A stretch of DNA of 64,000 nucleotides. Source: Pseudomonadota bacterium (GTDB taxonomy: Bacteria; Pseudomonadota; Gammaproteobacteria; Steroidobacterales; Steroidobacteraceae). Both the position numbers and the translations under genes were made by a program. The stretch spans positions 1 through 64,000 of the forward strand of contig JADIZR010000015.1 of NCBI GenBank assembly GCA_016704655.1, given 5' to 3'. Shown here one piece after another: positions 9,673 to 18,226 of the stretch. The notes under the pieces are model-generated. The model was not told the origin of the DNA, searched no databases, and saw nothing but the letters and a program-made list of their open reading frames with translations. Within the stretch, counting starts at the first letter, position 1. Every line of letters starts with the position of its first letter.

Positions 9673-10218
9673 GTGGCCAAGATCCTGTTTCTGTATCACG
9701 GTGTGTACGGTCACACGCTCAAGATCAGCGGCGTGATGCGTGACGAGGTCGTGAGGCTCGGTCACGCGGCGGAGGTTCGACCGCTGGTCGACGGCCCGCA
9801 GGACGCCGCGACATTCGACGCGATCGTGATCGGCGCCAGCATCCGCCACGGCAAGCACAATCCGGCGGTCTACGCGTTCATCGAGGAGAATCGTGCGCTG
9901 CTCGATTCGAAGCCCAACGCGTTTTTCTCGATAAGTCTCGTCGCGCGCAAGCCGCACAAGAACACGCCGGAGACGAACCCGTACATGCAGAAGTTCCTGG
10001 CGCTCACGACCTGGCGGCCGCAGCTGCTCGCCGTGTTTGGCGGAGTGCTCGATTACCAGCGCTACGGCCCCTTCGACCGGCACATCATCCGCTTCATCAT
10101 GCGGCTGACGGGTGGGCCGATCGACCTGCACACCAACGTCGAGTTCACGCCGTGGGACGAGGTGCGCCGGTTCGCGGGACGCGTGGCGGCGCTGGCCGGG
10201 GGGCGGGATTCAGCCTGA
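9673..10218 (+). CDS. hemG: protoporphyrinogen IX dehydrogenase (quinone), flavodoxin type
   Basis: HemG oxidises protoporphyrinogen IX to protoporphyrin IX in heme synthesis, passing electrons to quinones. The 181-residue protein has a flavodoxin fold: FMN phosphate loop YHGVYGHT at residues 8-15, IVIGASIRHGKHNPAV near 50-65, and the long insert loop with NPYMQKFLALTTWRP that distinguishes HemG from ordinary flavodoxins. It starts at GTG 9673. A possible -10 TAAAAT lies at 9635-9640. The next gene starts five bases after its stop and encodes a small membrane protein, so the two are probably co-expressed. Confidence 0.9.
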   Translation: MAKILFLYHGVYGHTLKISGVMRDEVVRLGHAAEVRPLVDGPQDAATFDAIVIGASIRHGKHNPAVYAFIEENRALLDSKPNAFFSISLVARKPHKNTPETNPYMQKFLALTTWRPQLLAVFGGVLDYQRYGPFDRHIIRFIMRLTGGPIDLHTNVEFTPWDEVRRFAGRVAALAGGRDSA

Positions 10219-10223
10219 CCGCC

Positions 10224-10661
10224 GTGCAGGAAACGACGACCAATCGATTGCACGCTGCATTGGCAGTGCTGGCGGTGTGGCTCGTGGCTACGAGTCCGTG
10301 GGTGTCGATGCTGCGCCGGATTCCGAGCAATGCGGGTTTCTTCGACTACGCACACGTGGCACTCGGCTGGCTCGCGCTCGTGATCGGGCTGGTCTATGCG
10401 GTTGCGTTGCTGAGAGGCGGCCGCTGGAGGCAGTACGTCCCGGGCAAAGCGGCCGGTGTCACGGGCGTGATCGAAGGCTTGGCTCTGTTCGGGATCGTCG
10501 CCACCGGCGTGACCGGTGCGATCTGGTTCCTGCTGCAGGGCTCGAGCGACGCCGTTGCCTGGCGTGGCTGGCACATTCTTTCCGTGCGTGCGTTGATCTA
10601 CGTCGGTATCGCGCACGTGCTCGCCGTCGCGTCGCACCTGCTGGACCTGGTGCGGGACTGA
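10224..10661 (+). CDS. four-helix cytochrome b561-like membrane protein
   Basis: A 145-residue protein starting at GTG 10224 (the frame stays open upstream inside hemG). It has four hydrophobic helices: about residues 10-28 (AVLAVWLVATSPWVSML), 41-60, 73-95 and 112-135. Histidines in helix 2 (DYAHVALGW), before helix 4 (WRGWHILS) and in helix 4 (GIAHVLAVASH) are placed as in small di-heme cytochrome b561-type proteins. It follows hemG by five bases, so a link to HemG electron flow is plausible but is an inference from position only. Confidence 0.6.
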   Translation: MQETTTNRLHAALAVLAVWLVATSPWVSMLRRIPSNAGFFDYAHVALGWLALVIGLVYAVALLRGGRWRQYVPGKAAGVTGVIEGLALFGIVATGVTGAIWFLLQGSSDAVAWRGWHILSVRALIYVGIAHVLAVASHLLDLVRD

Positions 10662-10677
10662 GCTTCGGCGCGAGTTT

Positions 10678-10782
10678 CTGCGCGGCTTTGATTTCCTGTT
10701 TGCCTCGCAGATCTTTTCTGGCGTGACCGTGGAGCGGGCGGATGATCGGCGCGACGGTCGAATCGAAAAGAACGGATGTTTT
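10678..10782 (+). pseudogene. relic of a BrnT-like toxin gene
   Basis: The frame leading into the antitoxin gene reads LRGFDFLFASQIFSGVTVER followed by ADDRRDGRIEKNG. This matches the middle of BrnT (RelE-fold RNase toxins), where a phenylalanine-rich segment precedes VxxERxDDRRDYGExR. The N-terminal WDxxK...KHG part and the whole C-terminal half are missing, and the frame runs straight into the antitoxin start. I read it as a toxin gene mostly deleted while its antitoxin stayed. The stretch is short, so the call is moderate. Confidence 0.5.
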
Positions 10783-11091
10783 ATGAAGCAGCGGCACGAA
10801 AAATCCACACCTAGCGTTGGTCGGGCCAATCTGGCCCGTCTGCGCCAGGCGACGGAAGGCGAAATTATGCGCACGTCGCCGCCGGAACTCGCGGAGCTTC
10901 CTGCGGACTTCTGGGATCATGCATCGCTCATGGTGCCTGTTCGGAAGCAGGCAATCTCGCTTCGCGTCGATGAGGACGTGCTCGAGTGGTTCAAGCAGGC
11001 GGGGCCACGCTACCAGTCTCGAATGAACGCTGTCCTTCGCAGCTTCATGCAAGCATCGACGGGCAGTCCCCGCAAAGCGGGTAAGCGCTGA
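10783..11091 (+). CDS. BrnA-family antitoxin, toxin partner missing
   Basis: A 102-residue protein starting at ATG 10783. The C-terminal part VRKQAISLRVDEDVLEWFKQ with following AGPRYQSRMNAVLRSFM is the BrnA (COG3514) ribbon-helix-helix region, which binds DNA and covers the BrnT toxin. In normal brnTA operons the toxin gene precedes the antitoxin; here only about 35 codons of toxin-like sequence remain. It may survive as an anti-toxin, a repressor or a decaying remnant. Confidence 0.75.
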   Translation: MKQRHEKSTPSVGRANLARLRQATEGEIMRTSPPELAELPADFWDHASLMVPVRKQAISLRVDEDVLEWFKQAGPRYQSRMNAVLRSFMQASTGSPRKAGKR

Positions 11092-11101
11092 GCGCGTTCT
11101 G

Positions 11102-11248
11102 CTACTGCCAGCCTTCCTTGCCGGGCTCCTGGTTCATCAGCTTCTTGAGCTTTCCGGACAGGTAGAAGCCCATCACGATGATGAACAGGATTACGCCAAG
11201 GCTCATCAGGCCGTAGTCAGTCGTGAACAACAGGCTGAATCTTTCCAT
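11102..11248 (-). CDS. DUF3149 small membrane protein
   Basis: A 48-residue protein with N-terminus MERFSLLFTTDYGLMSLGVI and one transmembrane helix (about residues 15-32, LMSLGVILFIIVMGFYLSG), then a basic tail KLKKLMNQEPGKEGWQ. The 'FTTDYGLMSL' start plus single helix is the pattern of DUF3149 proteins, found in beta- and gammaproteobacteria. The ATG at 11248 lies in an otherwise empty gap between brnA and ahpF. Function unknown. Confidence 0.75.
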   Translation of the reverse strand: MERFSLLFTTDYGLMSLGVILFIIVMGFYLSGKLKKLMNQEPGKEGWQ

Positions 11249-11336
11249 CGCGTGCTCCGGGACCATAACCGACCAACCGGCAAACGGTAATCCGCCGCGT
11301 GCTCCCGGGGCAGTGGTGAAAACCGCTATCAGACCC

Positions 11337-12935
11337 TCAAGCCGCCGCGGCCTCCTCCGACGCCGGCACCGGCACCCGGATCAGGTGATCGAACGCGCTG
11401 AGTGCCGCCTTCGAGCCTTCGCCCATCGCGATGATGATCTGCTTGTACGGCACCGTCGTGGCGTCGCCCGCCGCGAACACGCCCGGCAATGACGTCTGGC
11501 CCCTGGCGTCGACTTCGATCTCGCCGCGATTCGACAGCGCCACCGTGCCCTTGAGCCAGTCGGTGTTGGGCAGCAGGCCGATCTGCACGAACACGCCCTC
11601 GAGCTCGACGCGGTGGATCTCGCCCGAGCTGCGGTCTTTATAGCTCAGCGCATTAACCTTGCCGTCGGCGCCGTGCACTTCGGTGGTCTGCGCCGACACG
11701 ATCACGCGCACGTTCGGCAGGCTGCGGAGCTTGCGCTGCAGCACTTCGTCGGCGCGGAGCCTGCCGTCGAATTCGATCAGCGTGACGTGCGCCACGATGC
11801 CCGCCAGGTCGATCGCGGCTTCGACGCCGGAGTTGCCGCCACCGATGACGGCGACACGCTTGCCCTTGAACAGCGGGCCATCACAGTGCGGGCAGTAGGC
11901 CACGCCCTTGCCGGAGTACTCCTTCTCGCCCGGCACGTTCATCTGCCGCCAGCGGGCGCCGGTGGAGATGATCACCGTCCTGCTCTTCACGTGCGCGCCG
12001 CTCTCGAGCTTCACCGTGAACAGTCCGTCGTCGCCCGCTGGCTCCAGCGCGGCCGCGCGCTGCAGGTTCATGATGTCGACTTCGTAATGCTTGACGTGCT
12101 CCTCGAGCGCCGCCGCGAGCTTTGGACCCTCGGTCGCCTTGACCGAGATGAAGTTCTCGATGCCGAGCGTGTCCATCACCTGGCCACCGAAGCGGTCCGC
12201 GACGACCCCCGTGCGGATGCCCTTGCGGGCCGCGTAGATGGCCGCCGACGAGCCCGCAGGGCCACCGCCCACCACGAGCACGTCGAACGGCTCCTTGGCA
12301 CTGATGGCTTCGGCGGCGCGCTCACCGGCGCTGGAGTCGATCTTCGCGAGGATCTCCTCGAGGCTGATGCGGCCCTGCGAGAACTCCTTGCCGTTCAGGA
12401 AAACATAGGGCACGGCCATGATCTGCCGCTCTTCGACCTCGGCCTGGAACAGCGCGCCGTCGATCATCGTCGTGCGCACGCCAGGGTTCAGCACGGCCAG
12501 CAGGTTCAGCGATTGCACGACCTCGGGGCAGTTGTGGCAGGAGAGCGAGATGAAGATCTCGAAGTTGAACTCGCCCTTGAGCGCCTTGACCTGCTCGATC
12601 ACCGGCGCGTCGACCTTCGGCGGGTAGCCGCCGGCCTGCAGCAGGGCGAGCACGAGCGAGGTGAACTCGTGACCCAGCGGGATACCCGCGAAGTCGATAC
12701 CCATGTCGGCGCCGACACGCGTGATACGGAAGGAGGGCGTGCGCCGGCCCGCCGGGATCTCCGACCCGCGGGTTTCGCGGTAGCTGATCAGGCTCGACAG
12801 CGGGGCGATCTGCTGCAGCAGCTCCTGCATTTCGCGGGCGGCAGCGGAGTCGTCGAGGGCGGCGATGATCTCGATCGGCTGGGTGATCCGGCCGAGGTAG
12901 CCCTGGAGTTGTTCCTTGAGATCGGTGTCGAGCAT
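11337..12935 (-). CDS. ahpF: alkyl hydroperoxide reductase subunit F
   Basis: AhpF is the flavoprotein that takes electrons from NADH and reduces AhpC. The 532-residue protein has an N-terminal tandem thioredoxin-like domain with the redox pair in SLSCHNCPEVV. It also has an FAD-binding GGGPAGSSAAIYAARKG near 220, the catalytic CPHCDG motif near 350, an NADH-binding IGGGNSGVEAA, and the C-terminal TSLPGVFAAGDAT FAD motif. Its ATG shares one base with the TAA of ahpC, so the two are translationally coupled. The same frame is open far upstream but that part is only ahpC in another frame. Confidence 0.95.
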   Translation of the reverse strand: MLDTDLKEQLQGYLGRITQPIEIIAALDDSAAAREMQELLQQIAPLSSLISYRETRGSEIPAGRRTPSFRITRVGADMGIDFAGIPLGHEFTSLVLALLQAGGYPPKVDAPVIEQVKALKGEFNFEIFISLSCHNCPEVVQSLNLLAVLNPGVRTTMIDGALFQAEVEERQIMAVPYVFLNGKEFSQGRISLEEILAKIDSSAGERAAEAISAKEPFDVLVVGGGPAGSSAAIYAARKGIRTGVVADRFGGQVMDTLGIENFISVKATEGPKLAAALEEHVKHYEVDIMNLQRAAALEPAGDDGLFTVKLESGAHVKSRTVIISTGARWRQMNVPGEKEYSGKGVAYCPHCDGPLFKGKRVAVIGGGNSGVEAAIDLAGIVAHVTLIEFDGRLRADEVLQRKLRSLPNVRVIVSAQTTEVHGADGKVNALSYKDRSSGEIHRVELEGVFVQIGLLPNTDWLKGTVALSNRGEIEVDARGQTSLPGVFAAGDATTVPYKQIIIAMGEGSKAALSAFDHLIRVPVPASEEAAAA

Positions 12936-13498
12936 TAGATCTTGCCGACGAGGTCGAGCGACGGCTTGATCGTCTTCGAACCGTCGTTCCACTTCGCCGG
13001 ACACACTTCGCCCGGGTGAGCAGCTACGTACTGGGCTGCCTTGAGCTTGCGCAGCGTTTCCTTGACGTCGCGCGCGATCGCGTTGTCGTGGATCTCGAGG
13101 GTCTTGATCACGCCGTCCGGGTTGATCACGAACGTGCCGCGCAGTGCGAGGCCCGCTTCGTCGATGTGCACGCCGAAGCCGCGCGTCAGCGTGTGCGTCG
13201 GGTCGCCGACCAGCGGGAACTTCGCCTTGCCGACGGCCGGCGAGGTCTCGTGCCACACCTTGTGCGAGAAGTGCGTGTCGGTCGTGACGATGTAGACCTC
13301 GGCGCCCAGCTTCTGGAACTCGGCGTAGTTGTCCGCCGCGTCCTCGACTTCCGTCGGGCAGTTGAAGGTGAAGGCGGCCGGCATGAAGATGACGACCGAC
13401 CACTTACCCTTCATGGACTCGTTGCTGACTTCGACAAACTTGCCGTTGTGGAAGGCCTGCGTCTTGAACGCCGGGACGGTGGTGTTGATCAGCGACAT
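12935..13498 (-). CDS. ahpC: alkyl hydroperoxide reductase subunit C (peroxiredoxin)
   Basis: A 187-residue typical 2-Cys peroxiredoxin that reduces hydrogen peroxide and organic hydroperoxides. The peroxidatic cysteine is in AAFTFNCPTEVED at about residue 47 and the resolving cysteine in HPGEVCPAKW near 166, both at family positions. The start is ATG 13498 (MSLINTTVPAF) after a GGAGAGA ribosome site. Transcription is probably switched on by OxyR through the site about 90-130 bases upstream. ahpF follows with a one-base overlap. Confidence 0.96.
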   Translation of the reverse strand: MSLINTTVPAFKTQAFHNGKFVEVSNESMKGKWSVVIFMPAAFTFNCPTEVEDAADNYAEFQKLGAEVYIVTTDTHFSHKVWHETSPAVGKAKFPLVGDPTHTLTRGFGVHIDEAGLALRGTFVINPDGVIKTLEIHDNAIARDVKETLRKLKAAQYVAAHPGEVCPAKWNDGSKTIKPSLDLVGKI

Positions 13499-13588
13499 TG
13501 GTGTCTCTCCGGTTTGGATTGCCGTGGGTGGCAAGGGGGTTAAGGCTTCGATGCCGGGCATTGTCCGGGGTCCGGCCCGGTAGAGCCA

Positions 13589-13625
13589 ATAGATTGTTTT
13601 GTGACGATCGATAGGGAATGGCTAT
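13589..13625 (-). promoter_or_regulatory. OxyR binding site upstream of ahpC
   Basis: The OxyR consensus is four tetranucleotides, ATAG-N7-CTAT-N7-ATAG-N7-CTAT. Here ATAG (13589), ATAG (13611) and CTAT (13622) match exactly with exact spacing, and only the second element (TGTG at 13600) deviates. It lies 91 bases or more from the ahpC start, where OxyR activates in enterics. No oxyR gene is in the window. Confidence 0.8.
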
Positions 13626-13758
13626 GGGCTGGATGCCGCCGATTGATTCGTGGCGCCTGAGGCGCGTTCGCGTCAGCGCTCTCACCAGGCAGCTCGGCGC
13701 CGAGCTTGCCGCAGGCTTTCTCGGCGCCAATGCGCGGCGGGTATTCCGCCTCTGCGGC

Positions 13759-14277
13759 CTACTTCAGCTGGCCGCGGATCTCACCGATGCGATAGTCGCC
13801 CGGACCTGAATAGGGCGGGTCCATGCCGTCGTACGTGTGCACGTTGACGTACGTGTTGCCGGCGCGGATCTCGTCCAGCAGGTCGGACATCGGCGCGCCC
13901 GTCATCGGGCCGATGAAGTCGCTGGCGTCGAACGAGCCTTCCGCCAGCACGCCGGTGAATTCTCCACGCTTGCCGGCCGCGCTGCCCAGCGGCCACAGCT
14001 TGACCACGGGCTGGCCATTCTGGCTTGCGGCGCCGACGTGCAGGTCGGCCTGCGACGGATTCGACAGCTTGTCGAGCATGATCTTGTAGTCGATCTTCTT
14101 GCCGTCCGCGCTCAGGCGGAGTTCGACGGTGCCGGTCGCCGGTGTCTTGATCGGGTCGGGCAGGCACTGTGCCCCGTCCATGGCTGCCGTGAACATGCCG
14201 TCGGCGGCCTGTGCGGTAAGCGCAAGGCAGGCGGCGGCAGCCACGAGGCTGATGAGGACGCTACGGCTGGTGAACAT
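13759..14277 (-). CDS. CHRD-domain exported protein
   Basis: A 172-residue secreted protein with a signal peptide (SVLISLVAAAACLALTAQAA) and a CHRD domain, a beta-rich fold first described in chordin and common in bacterial exported proteins. Core segments include TPATGTVELRLSADGKKIDY, ADLHVGAASQNGQPVVKLWP and the end TYDGMDPPYSGPGDYRIGEIRGQ. The exact role is unknown; such proteins are thought to bind other proteins or surfaces. It stands alone between ahpC and the prsW group. The 260 bases between it and ahpC hold only the ahpC control region. Confidence 0.8.
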   Translation of the reverse strand: MFTSRSVLISLVAAAACLALTAQAADGMFTAAMDGAQCLPDPIKTPATGTVELRLSADGKKIDYKIMLDKLSNPSQADLHVGAASQNGQPVVKLWPLGSAAGKRGEFTGVLAEGSFDASDFIGPMTGAPMSDLLDEIRAGNTYVNVHTYDGMDPPYSGPGDYRIGEIRGQLK

Positions 14278-14374
14278 GGCAGGCTCCTGGGGCGTTTTCT
14301 AGCATGGGCAATGTGCGTCCCCGGAGCCGCGGCCGGAATACGTAGTTGCTGCGAACTGGTCGCGTTCCACGTCG

Positions 14375-15612
14375 TCACCCCGCCAGCTTCAGCCGCAATG
14401 CCGAAATCTGCGCCCGGCGCTGCTCGAGCACGCCGTCGCGCGTCGGGTCGAGACCGCGGCTTTTCAGCCGGCGCTTGCGAAACGCCAGCTCGTTCTGCGC
14501 GTTGACCAGTGCCGCCGAAACCCGCGCGTGGCGGGCATCGATACGTCGCGTGCGGAAGGCGCGGTCCGCTGCGATCTCCCGCAATTCCCCCGCGGTGACG
14601 CTGCGCCCCACCTCGTCCGCGAGTTCCTCGACCAGCACGCGGCGCTCGGCCTGGCCGCTGCGATAGAGGATGAACGCTAGCAGCAGCGCAAACGGCAGGA
14701 ACACGACCAGGTTGGTCAGGCTGGCCGTGATCATGGCTTCCCAGACGGTGTACGTAGGCGGCGCGAGCACCTCGATCGGTGCGGCCTCGCCGGACTGTGC
14801 GGCAGCGAGCGCCATGAACAGCGGCAGCGAGTTGTTCCACGCGTGCCCGAGGATCGCCAGCGCGAACCCGCCGACGGGTGCGAGGACGCGCAACCACAGC
14901 GTCGAAGTGGCGCGCGACAGGCCCAGCGAAGCGCCGAAGATTCCGGAGAACAGCGCATGGCCCGCGAGGCCGAGCCAGGCGAAGCGCGTCCCGATCTGGA
15001 AGCCGTACGGCGCGGTGCCGAACTCGACGAAGTTCTGCTGCACGTACAGCGCCGATTCGAACCAGTTGAAGCCGGCGCCGATCAGCGCGCCGTAAATGAA
15101 CCCGTCGCGCACGTTGTCGAACTCGCCATGCAGCAGCCAGAAAAGCAGCACGATGCCGATGCCCTTGGTCGTTTCCTCGACGATGGGCGCGGCAAGCGGC
15201 GCGCCGATCATCATTGCGGCGTCGGGACCGAGCATCCGGCCAAGTTCGGGAAACTGCTCGAGCCATTGCGTCACAGCCATGATCGCTGCCGTGTTGAGCG
15301 GCAGCGCGACCGTGGTCGCGATGAGCCCACCCCAAAGGAACGCCGCGGCGTAGGCGTAGGGCGACTCGCGTTCACGGCGGTCGAGGTACCAGAGGATCAG
15401 GATCGGGAGCAGCGACATCGCGGACGACAGGGCCAGCGCGCGCACGAATACGCCGGTCGCGGCGGAACCGAGTCCAGCCACGACCGTGCAGATGAGGAGG
15501 AGGCAAAGGCGAGCAGGAGGCCGAGTGTCCAGGTGAGCGCGCGTGCTACCCGTGGACGCCGCAGCGGCGAAGCAAGCGGGTCGAGCGTGACGTCAATCGT
15601 TCCCTGCGGCAT
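14375..15612 (-). CDS. PrsW-family intramembrane protease, frameshifted near the start
   Basis: A multi-pass membrane protein of the PrsW/CPBP-like glutamic protease group. The catalytic glutamate pair is in PIVEETTKGIGIVLLFW, and the later motifs FIYGALIGAGFNWFESA and ALFSGIFGASLG also match. The frame open from GTG 15481 lacks a ribosome site. A better start is ATG 15612 (MPQGTIDVTLDPLASPLRR), behind AGGAGC and overlapping the M64 stop by 20 bases. Its first helix (LTWTLGLLLAFA) runs, after a frame change at about 15500-15515, into LLICTVVAGLGSAATGVF. The gene is the last of a LysR - M64 peptidase - PrsW group. PrsW of Bacillus cleaves an anti-sigma factor; the substrate here is unknown. 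Confidence 0.75.
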
Positions 15613-17030
15613 CGGTCGGCGCTCCTGGTGCGATCGAGTCGATCATCCGTTCGAGAGCCGACTCGCATACGCGGCAGAAGGGCACCTCGTCGCGGGAGAA
15701 CATGATGCAGTCGAGCTGCGGACGGTAGTAAGCCTGCGCGTCGTAATTGGCGCCCTGGAATGCGCCGACGGCCGGGCGGTAGCGCTCGCCGTCGAGCAGC
15801 TTCGTGACCTGCGCCTGTTCCTCGCGGAAGAGCGCGTCCATCTCGCCTTCAGGCCGGCGGTCCGCGCGAATCTGCTTGCGGCGCGCCTGCACGTCGCGTT
15901 GGTAAGTTTCGAACGCTGCCTTTGGCCACGGCGTCGGGACCGGCGTGCTGGTCGCGACTAGATGACGCCACTTGAGCTTGTCCCGGTGGAGCAGCGCGGT
16001 GACGTTCGGCTCCCAGGGTTCGACGATCGCAGTCGGCGCCGCGTAGGCGACGGGCGAGGTGTAGTACTCGTCCGCCAGCGCCGCGAAATGGTGGCCGAAT
16101 TCGTGCACGAACAGGTAGTCGGCCCACGAGCTGTCCACCGCCAGGGTCGAATACAGTCCGAAGATGCCGCCGCCGCCGTAGGTGTCGTTGTTGGCGAGGA
16201 TCACCAGCGCTTCATACGGCGCCCGCGAGGCGATCTCGCGCAGTGCGCGGTTTTCGAACGTGAGCAGGTAGCGTTCGCTGCCGAAGGCGTCGTAGGTCGC
16301 GCCGGCCGGGGACGCGCGATGGATGCCCGTCGACGGGCGTGACACGCCGGATTCCGCGGCGGGCGGGCAGAGTCCCCACACGTTGAAGTCCTGGCGGCGG
16401 CGCGCGAAGGGCTGCACCTTGAACAGCGCCGCCGTCACGCGCTCAGCGTCGGCACGGAACTTCGCTGCGCATTCCGCGGCTGTGTAGCCGTCGCCGAGCA
16501 ACAGCAGGTCGACCTTGTCCGTGGCTGCACCATGCTGCTCGATCGCAATCAACTCCTGGGGCGCAGTGGGGGAGCGGTCGACGAACATGTCCGTCGTGTC
16601 GAGCTTCGTCTGCCACAACGGCTGGAAGACCTGTTGCGCATCGCGCCGGTAGATCCGAACCTGCACCGGGCCTGGCTTCGCGGGTGCAGGAAAGCGCAGC
16701 GATTCGTGGAAGGAGCGGTGCTGGTGCTGCGCCTCGTCGGTCGTCACCCACTCGCCGAAGATCGACGAGTAGCCGCGCGCCTGCAGCAGCTGGCCGTCGG
16801 CATCGCGCACCTCGAAGCGGTAGACGCCGGACGTGCCGTCATCCGCTGCGCGTGACGGATGCCCGGGCCACGGCAGGGGCTCCAGCCGCAGCCGGTCGAC
16901 CGCGAGAATCTCCGCGCCCTTGCCGCCCGTGTGGACGAGGTCGAGACGGTAGGTGGCCGGTGCCCTCGGCTGCGGCCAGGCTCGCGGCCGACAGCGCCAG
17001 GGACAGGAGAACGACGGCGACGCGAATCAC
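15593..17030 (-). CDS. secreted M64-family (IgA-protease-like) metallopeptidase, frameshifted
   Basis: A peptidase M64 family protein. The zinc site HEFGHHFAALADEYY is intact, and KVDLLLLGDGYTAAE and NDTYGGGGIFGLYST are family landmarks. The long frame has no start codon before 16810, yet its sequence continues upstream as TYRLDLVHTGGKGAEILAVD, the known N-terminal domain. One frame over lies a signal peptide starting at GTG 17030 (VIRVAVVLLSLALSAASLAA). A one-base excess at about 16950-16958 joins them. The GTG overlaps the TGA of the LysR gene by four bases (GTGA), indicating coupled translation. Probably periplasmic or secreted. Confidence 0.85.
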
Positions 17031-18100
17031 CGGCGGGTCCGGGCCCGTCGGGCAGGTGCAGTCGTCGACTTCGCGACGCGTGCCGCCGGTTCCGCCGCAG
17101 TCCTGGTCTTGCGTTTCGTGGCGGCGCGGCGCGTGCGTTTCTTGCCGTCGAGCCGTACCAGCGCGCGCTGCTCGCGAGCCTGCAGGACCACTTCGACCTG
17201 TCGCAGCTGGGTCATGAACAGCTGTGCGACGCGCGAGAGCGGACGCTTGCGCGTATAGAACAGGCCGTAGCTCAACTGCAGCCACGGCGCCGTGAACGGC
17301 AGCAGCGAGATCTCCCGGGTACGGAGGTCCTGCTCCAGCGCCACCAGCGGCGCGAGGCCCACCGCATCGCCTGCCATGACGGCGTTGCGCGCAACGGCGA
17401 AGCTGTCGACCATCAGGCTGGGCGTGAGGTCGCCGGTTTCGCGGTCGACGCGCGCGTGCGCGGCGTCCTTGCCGAGGTGCACGGCCATGCGCTGCGGCAA
17501 GCGGGGCGACACCAGCGGAAACACCAGGATCGTTTCCAGCGAGTGTTCCCTGGCGGCGACCAGTGGATGGCCCTGCCGCACGAAGAAGAACATCCGGTGC
17601 TCCGCCACGGGCTCAATGGCGAGCCGCGTCGGGTGCCGCTCGGCGCCTGCCGTGTCCCCGACGGCGAACTCGAGCTTGCCCGCCAGTACCTCGCGCGCCA
17701 GGTGTTCGAAATCGCTGGTCTCGGCGTGCACGCGCAAACGCGAGTTCGCGGACGCCATGCGACCCAGTGCCGCGCCCAGCGGCAGCTCCGCGGCGAACAG
17801 GTCCGTGCCGAAATGCATTTCGGGCGCCTGCAGGCCCGCGAGTTCTTCGAGGTCGCGCGTGAGATCGCGCGCCTGCGTGAAGATGCGGGCCGCGTGGTCG
17901 ATGACCAGGCGACCGGCCTCGCCGGGTTTGAGCGCCCGCGTCGCCGTGTCAACGAGGCGGGTGCTGAGGCCTGTCGAATCCAGTGCCAGCAGACGCTTGG
18001 TGAGCGCCTCGGGGTCCAGTCCCAGCGCTTTCGCGGCTCGAGCGATGTCTGCGGCCGGAACGAGTGCCAGGAGATCCATCAGGCCAGGTTTTTTCGCCAT
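17027..18100 (-). CDS. LysR-type transcriptional regulator, atypical
   Basis: A 357-residue LysR-family-like regulator. The N-terminus (ADIARAAKALGLDPEALTKR then LSTRLVDTATRALKPGEAG) corresponds to the winged helix-turn-helix, but it is degenerate and lacks the usual first lines. The C-terminal half resembles a type-2 periplasmic-binding effector domain. A basic, lysine/arginine/alanine-rich tail of about 40 residues (from KKRTRRAATKRKTRTAAEP) follows and is unusual for the family. It overlaps the M64 peptidase gene by four bases, so regulator and peptidase are probably co-translated. Effector unknown. Confidence 0.65.
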   Translation of the reverse strand: MAKKPGLMDLLALVPAADIARAAKALGLDPEALTKRLLALDSTGLSTRLVDTATRALKPGEAGRLVIDHAARIFTQARDLTRDLEELAGLQAPEMHFGTDLFAAELPLGAALGRMASANSRLRVHAETSDFEHLAREVLAGKLEFAVGDTAGAERHPTRLAIEPVAEHRMFFFVRQGHPLVAAREHSLETILVFPLVSPRLPQRMAVHLGKDAAHARVDRETGDLTPSLMVDSFAVARNAVMAGDAVGLAPLVALEQDLRTREISLLPFTAPWLQLSYGLFYTRKRPLSRVAQLFMTQLRQVEVVLQAREQRALVRLDGKKRTRRAATKRKTRTAAEPAARVAKSTTAPARRARTRR

Positions 18101-18226
18101 GGCGCGAAGCTAACAGAGGCCGGTCGTGCTGCCCAGACGGGCTTGTTGGAGCACGCGGACGGGGCCCGGGCGGCGGTGTGCCGCCGAGGCGTATCATGGA
18201 ACGTCGTACAGGAAGACGGAGTCGCG

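Noticed and set aside
12936..13403. Apparent AhpC-AhpF fusion frame
   Set aside because: Upstream of ATG 12935 the ahpF frame is simply ahpC read in another frame. The two genes overlap by one base and are separate.
16859..18226. Long upstream extension of the first SDR gene
   Set aside because: The sequence is antisense to the LysR and M64 genes and has no protein-like features; the SDR fold begins near 18227.
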